In this document: positions 60,752 to 64,000 of the stretch, piece by piece | Layout: each line of letters opens with the position of its first letter | Position numbering within the stretch: the stretch's first letter is position 1 | NCBI GenBank assembly: GCA_000509225.1 | Contig: BAOK01000001.1 | Location: forward strand, 2,278,914 to 2,342,913 | Length of the DNA stretch: 64,000 nt | Reading direction: 5' to 3' | DNA from: Parvibaculaceae bacterium Mf 1.05b.01 | GTDB lineage: Bacteria > Pseudomonadota > Alphaproteobacteria > Parvibaculales > Parvibaculaceae | Translations under genes and position numbers: made by a program | Notes under the pieces: model-generated | Told to the model about the DNA's origin: nothing | The model's database searches: none | Seen by the model: the letters and a program-made list of their open reading frames with translations, nothing else

Positions 60752-60806
60752 AAGCTTTGGATACCTGTCCCGCCTGCGCGTGTCACCTCTTGACGCTGAG
60801 TTTTTT

Positions 60807-60842
60807 GAGTATAAGCTCTACTTTATTAGAGTATAAGCTCTA
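60807..60842. promoter_or_regulatory. Twin operators between tetR and the FAD-protein gene
   Basis: GAGTATAAGCTCTA is present twice, at 60807-60820 and 60829-60842, 22 bp apart (two helical turns). The second is part of a dyad, TAGAG-N6-CTCTA (60827-60842). The TATAAG in each copy could also be a -10 element. Confidence 0.75.
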
Positions 60843-60861
60843 AATTGGGAGGGAGGGCCCC

Positions 60862-62157
60862 ATGCTCGATACTTTCGCCATCAAAGGGCGTGATGCCTAT
60901 TTGCCTGCCTGGAAGGGTTTGACCCGTCCCGAGGCAGACTGCGCCTATGACAGCGTCGTGATCAGCGGCAACGGGATTGGCGCTGCGGTGCTCGCCGCCC
61001 GCCTCAACCGGGCGCCGGAATTTGCCGGACGTGTGGTGATTGCCGCCCCGCCTGTCGCTGAAAGTAGGCGTCTTATCAATGGGGTGACACTGCGCGCGCG
61101 CAGCATTGATTATTATGCCGCTGCCCTTGGCATCGAACGTGCTGACGTGCTGCGCGAAATGTATGGGCCTGACTGGACCCAAGCGATCACCTATCGACAG
61201 CAGGCGACTTTGTGTGACGTTGAAGGAGACCGCTACACTTTTCGGAAGCCTGCAATCTGGATGACGAGTGAGGGTGTTCGGAAAGACCGTTCGACGCGGG
61301 AGCCCCTCGCCTATGGCGTGCGCAACTCCCGGCTCGCGGGCGCGCTCATCGCCCTTGCGAAAGGCGCCGGCGTCCAACATGTCGAAGAAGAGGTGAATGA
61401 CTGGCAGGCCTTGCGGGCGCTTGCGCCGGGTGAGCGTCCGTTGATCGTCAATGCTAAACCAAAACCGCTGGAGAGTGCAGAAACAATCTGGCAAGCGCCT
61501 GCACCTAAGGAATTCGTCATCGCCTCGCAAATCACCTTTACCGACAATGCGCGCGCCTCCAAGGGGGTGCTTGAAAGCCATGATGCCTTCTGTGCTTTCA
61601 TCCATCGTGACGGGGGACTTGATATGTCGGTCCTCTACCCTTTCAAGGATCCGCTCTCACCAGAGGCGCGCTATTACGGGATCTTCTATCGTGTTGCCAA
61701 AGCAGGCAGCTTTGACAAAGCCCACGAATATGAAGCGCTCACGCGCGAAATTATCGGTGTCGGTGGTGAGCTTGGGTTGGAGCCTCACGATATTGACGAG
61801 ACCATGGGTCAGGCTTCTGTCCCCTGCTCGCCCTGGCGTGGCCTTCGCAATCGGCAGAAAGACACGCTCGATCTTTCCTACATTTACAATGGCGGCGCGC
61901 CGATCATTACCGGCGACGGGATGGTGCGATCTGCGCTTGCCGCGACTGCTGCTGCAGAGGCCTTGCTTTGCGGCCGGGACCCGGTACCTGAAATGAACAA
62001 GGCGCTTAACCGGTACCGGTTCCTCAACTGGAGCCAGTGCCGGATGATGACGAACTTCCCCGGCACTGCCGCCAAACTCATCGGTGCGCGCCCCAATTGG
62101 GCACTTGCCGGACCCGGACTCTCACGGGATTGGGATATGTGGGCGGGGGCATATTGA
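60862..62157 (+). CDS. FAD-binding oxidoreductase-like protein
   Basis: A 431-residue protein with an N-terminal Rossmann motif, VVISGNGIGAAVLAARLN near 32-50, as in p-hydroxybenzoate-hydroxylase-like flavoproteins, and IITGDGMVRSALAATAAAEALL near 352 (key part GDGMVRSALAATAAAEA), matching the GD motif that contacts FAD ribitol. The middle is less conserved, so the precise family is not known to me. No signal or membrane segment. It starts 20 bases after a twin TetR operator and is probably induced with its ligand. Confidence 0.75.
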   Translation: MLDTFAIKGRDAYLPAWKGLTRPEADCAYDSVVISGNGIGAAVLAARLNRAPEFAGRVVIAAPPVAESRRLINGVTLRARSIDYYAAALGIERADVLREMYGPDWTQAITYRQQATLCDVEGDRYTFRKPAIWMTSEGVRKDRSTREPLAYGVRNSRLAGALIALAKGAGVQHVEEEVNDWQALRALAPGERPLIVNAKPKPLESAETIWQAPAPKEFVIASQITFTDNARASKGVLESHDAFCAFIHRDGGLDMSVLYPFKDPLSPEARYYGIFYRVAKAGSFDKAHEYEALTREIIGVGGELGLEPHDIDETMGQASVPCSPWRGLRNRQKDTLDLSYIYNGGAPIITGDGMVRSALAATAAAEALLCGRDPVPEMNKALNRYRFLNWSQCRMMTNFPGTAAKLIGARPNWALAGPGLSRDWDMWAGAY

Positions 62158-62171
62158 TAACGCACACCCAC

Positions 62172-62202
62172 AAAAAAAGCGGGCACCAAGAAGGTGCCCG
62201 CT
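62172..62202 (-). terminator. Intrinsic terminator of the VOC gene
   Basis: AGCGGGCACC (62178-62187) and GGTGCCCGCT (62193-62202) pair around AAGAA; on the minus strand the stem is followed by seven T. It lies 28 bases after the VOC stop. Confidence 0.88.
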
Positions 62203-62230
62203 GGACTGGCGTCACATGACGAAAGCTGTC

Positions 62231-62599
62231 TTAGGTGAATTTGAAGCAGCAAACTTTGTTGCCGTCGAGATCCCGGAAGTAGGCACCATAGAATTGCTCG
62301 TTGCGTGCGCCAGGCTCACCTTCGTCCGTCGCACCCAGCTCAATCGCTTTGGCATACATGGCATCAACTTCGTCGGTAGACTCAGCTGCAAGCGCGAGCA
62401 TGTTGCCGTTGCCAGGCGTTGCGGTCTTTTCATCGTAAGGAATACAGAGCGAAAGCATTGCACCGCCCTTAGCATCGTTCCAGAAGATGATGCGATCCAT
62501 GCTGATCGCCCGCTGGCCGCCAAAGGCACCAAGGAAATCATCATAAAACTTGGCGCCTTTTTCCAGGTCGTTCGATCCAAGTGTTGCGTATCCGATCAT
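62231..62599 (-). CDS. Glyoxalase (VOC) family protein
   Basis: A 122-residue VOC protein. MIGYATLGSNDLEKGAKFYD starts the first module, and FYGAYFRDLDGNKVCCFKF ends the second with the usual RDLDGN turn. Two adjacent Cys near the end are unusual. It may be a lactoylglutathione-lyase-like or resistance protein; function not known. Start 62599 has GGGAG upstream. A strong terminator follows, so it is a single-gene unit. Confidence 0.9.
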   Translation of the reverse strand: MIGYATLGSNDLEKGAKFYDDFLGAFGGQRAISMDRIIFWNDAKGGAMLSLCIPYDEKTATPGNGNMLALAAESTDEVDAMYAKAIELGATDEGEPGARNEQFYGAYFRDLDGNKVCCFKFT

Positions 62600-62699
62600 T
62601 TGAGTATCTCCCAATTTTCCAGGGGTTTCGCCCCTGGCTTTCAGTCATCAGAACCTTTCGCCTTGAAGGAAACGCTACAGGTTCTGCTTGTTTAGTTTT

Positions 62700-62750
62700 T
62701 CGCGTTTCCGGACGAATAACCGGTTACCACCTAGTCTGGAAACGCTCTCG
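62700..62750. repeat. Dispersed intergenic repeat, copy B
   Basis: Same two blocks as at 46903-46965 (TCGCGTTTCCGGACGAA block and TCTGGAAACGCT-N-TCG), with 34 instead of 46 bases between the inner C of each. A further GGAAACGCT occurs at 62668. Confidence 0.75.
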
Positions 62751-62782
62751 CCGACACGTTAGACAATCACTGGAGGAATACA

Positions 62783-63229
62783 ATGCCAACTCGACATCAC
62801 AGTTTGCTGATTGGACATGGCGCCATCGTTTTTATTCTGGGGCTCGCTGCAGGCGTCCCCTTTTTATGGGCCCTCGACGCTGTTGCTGCAGGGGGTAGCG
62901 CGGTTGAAGCTGAGGCACTGCGCGCCTGGCGAATGGCGCATCTGGAAGGCACACTGAACGGCATGATGATGATCGCCGTCGCTGCCGCCGCCAAACAGCT
63001 CACCTTGAGTGACGGTCGGTCATCCATCATTACCTGGGGTCTGATCGCGACAGGGTGGGGCAATATCCTGGCGTCTTTCGTGTCAGGCATGACCGGTGGG
63101 CGCGGCCTTGCCTTTACCGGCATTGACTGGAACACGCTCACCTTCACACTCTTTTCTATCGCCATCGTCGGCGTTATCGCTGCGTTTGTCGTCCTAGCAC
63201 TTGTCGCCTTTTCGCAACCGAGACACTAG
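62783..63229 (+). CDS. Styrene-oxide-isomerase-like membrane protein
   Basis: A 148-residue protein with four hydrophobic segments (about 8-32, 50-68, 82-104 and 115-142). HLEGTLNGMMMIAVAAAAK near 55, GWGNILASFVSGMTGGRGL near 90 and the following TGIDWNT fit the pattern of StyC, the small four-helix isomerase that turns styrene oxide into phenylacetaldehyde (NGMM..AVA and GW.N...S......RGL). No styrene monooxygenase genes are near, so the substrate here is open. It starts behind a dispersed repeat, with GGAGGAATACA as ribosome binding site. Confidence 0.7.
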   Translation: MPTRHHSLLIGHGAIVFILGLAAGVPFLWALDAVAAGGSAVEAEALRAWRMAHLEGTLNGMMMIAVAAAAKQLTLSDGRSSIITWGLIATGWGNILASFVSGMTGGRGLAFTGIDWNTLTFTLFSIAIVGVIAAFVVLALVAFSQPRH

Positions 63230-63333
63230 AAAGCCGACGCACCTCGTTTGGCGGAAACTGTTTGTTGAATGTCATTTCCGCCAAACAGCGCATCCCGTAG
63301 ATTAGCATCACCAGCAACAAGGGAGTGCGCCAC

Positions 63334-64000
63334 ATGCACATCGTGATTTTTCTCTATGACGGGTTCACAACGCTAGATGCCATCGGCCCGTTTGAGACTC
63401 TGAGCCGTCTGCCGGATGCAGAAGTGACCTTCGTTGCCAAAGAGGCCGGGATGGTCGCAAACGACAATGGTCTGATCGACATTTATGCGCCAAAAGGCAT
63501 TGATGAAGTCGATAGCGCGGACATTCTGCTTGTGCCAGGCGGGTTTGCCGACGAAGCGGTGCGCAACGACCCTCATCAGATGGACTGGGTTCGCAAGATC
63601 GCGAAGACTACGAAGATCAATGCCTCTGTCTGCACAGGCTCCCTCATCCTGGCGGCGGCAGGGCTACTCGACGGCAAGAAGGCGACGACCCATTGGGCCT
63701 GCTATGATGTTCTCGAAGGCTATGGAGCAACACCTGTTGCCGAGCGGTGGGTGGACCATGGGGACATTATTACCGCAGCCGGTGTGTCGGCAGGGATCGA
63801 CATGGGTCTGCACCTGTCAGCCCAACTCGCAGGCGAGGATTTTGCCAAAGCCCTGCAGCTGGCGATTGAATATGCGCCGGAACCGCCCTTCAATTCCGGT
63901 AGCGTTGCGACGGCGGCCCCGGAAATTGTCGAACTCGTCGCAGCGACGATGGGCAGCGGCGAGGCAACACCGCGCCCTCTTCCCGACCGCATAAGCCGAG
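63334..64000 (+). CDS. DJ-1/PfpI family protein (partial, runs off the window)
   Basis: At least 222 residues; no stop before the window end. It starts MHIVIFLYDGFTTLDAIGPF, as in isonitrile-hydratase-like DJ-1/PfpI proteins. The nucleophile elbow is NASVCTGSLILAAAGLLDG, with Cys near residue 92 and the His of TTHWACYDVL downstream. AAGVSAGIDMGLHL is also typical. Such proteins act as hydratases, glyoxalases or regulators. The start is taken from GGGAG at 63321. The 3' end of the gene is outside. Confidence 0.88.
   Translation, partial: MHIVIFLYDGFTTLDAIGPFETLSRLPDAEVTFVAKEAGMVANDNGLIDIYAPKGIDEVDSADILLVPGGFADEAVRNDPHQMDWVRKIAKTTKINASVCTGSLILAAAGLLDGKKATTHWACYDVLEGYGATPVAERWVDHGDIITAAGVSAGIDMGLHLSAQLAGEDFAKALQLAIEYAPEPPFNSGSVATAAPEIVELVAATMGSGEATPRPLPDRISR

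Noticed and set aside
1-64000. CRISPR arrays, insertion sequences and rRNA genes
   Set aside because: No regularly spaced repeats, transposase frames or rRNA sequence were seen anywhere in the window.

Overview
The window is a stretch of an alphaproteobacterial chromosome of moderately high G+C. The best evidence is the minus-strand housekeeping run between about 6.1 and 13.5 kb (small conserved protein, murA, DUF2948, hisD, UPF0262, low-molecular-weight phosphatase, infA, maf, RNase G-like rng, yacG, then tRNA-Phe), an order I know from Hyphomicrobiales and Parvibaculum-like genomes. Abundant acyl-CoA, hotdog and TetR genes point to a lipid-using, Parvibaculales/Rhodobiaceae-like heterotroph. 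The genus is inference only.

Layout. (1) 1-5.9 kb is the right end of an integrated element: small protein, inverted A/T-rich membrane-protein gene, primase-helicase, excisionase-like HTH protein and tyrosine integrase, abutting the 3' end of a tRNA-Phe gene that is the likely attachment site. The last 73 bp of the integrase region is repeated 624 bp further on, and the DNA between holds a small secreted-protein gene. (2) 6.1-13.5 kb is the housekeeping operon, followed by tRNA-Thr. (3) 14.0-16.2 kb is a minus-strand trio with a 3TM gene-transfer-agent holin, a spike base protein and a large spike/adhesin. It looks like a gene transfer agent (GTA) release and adsorption locus away from any head-tail cluster. 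(4) 16.3-33 kb is mixed metabolism and regulation: persulfide-type ArsR with rhodanese, TauD with LysR, LOG protein, flavin monooxygenase operon, GT-B glycosyltransferase, tandem Bcr/CflA transporters behind a structured leader, an ArsR operon with a gene broken by a 74-bp tandem duplication, and a DUF3604 exported protein. (5) 33.2-34.6 kb is an A/T-rich two-gene module of unknown function. (6) 34.8-38.6 kb is nrdA and nrdB, split by an unrelated small membrane-protein gene, with two NrdR-like boxes at the promoter. (7) 38.7-44.7 kb carries a prolyl aminopeptidase, carbonic anhydrase, a Spy-like protein, an amidotransferase, a beta-propeller-like exported protein and a DUF2336 protein. (8) 44.7-64 kb is rich in acyl-CoA and lipid-type genes: SDR, tandem acyl-CoA dehydrogenases, MaoC proteins, thiolase, alkylsulfatase, hotdog thioesterases, enoyl-CoA hydratase, old yellow enzyme, three TetR regulators with visible operators, an FAD protein and a styrene-oxide-isomerase-like membrane protein. 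A DJ-1/PfpI gene runs off the right edge.

The most interesting observations are the GTA accessory trio, the A/T-rich two-gene module, the duplicated integrase end, the 74-bp duplication that frameshifts a gene under twin operators, the structured leader of the transporter pair, and several clear palindromic operators. All family calls are from reading translations by eye; no database search was run.
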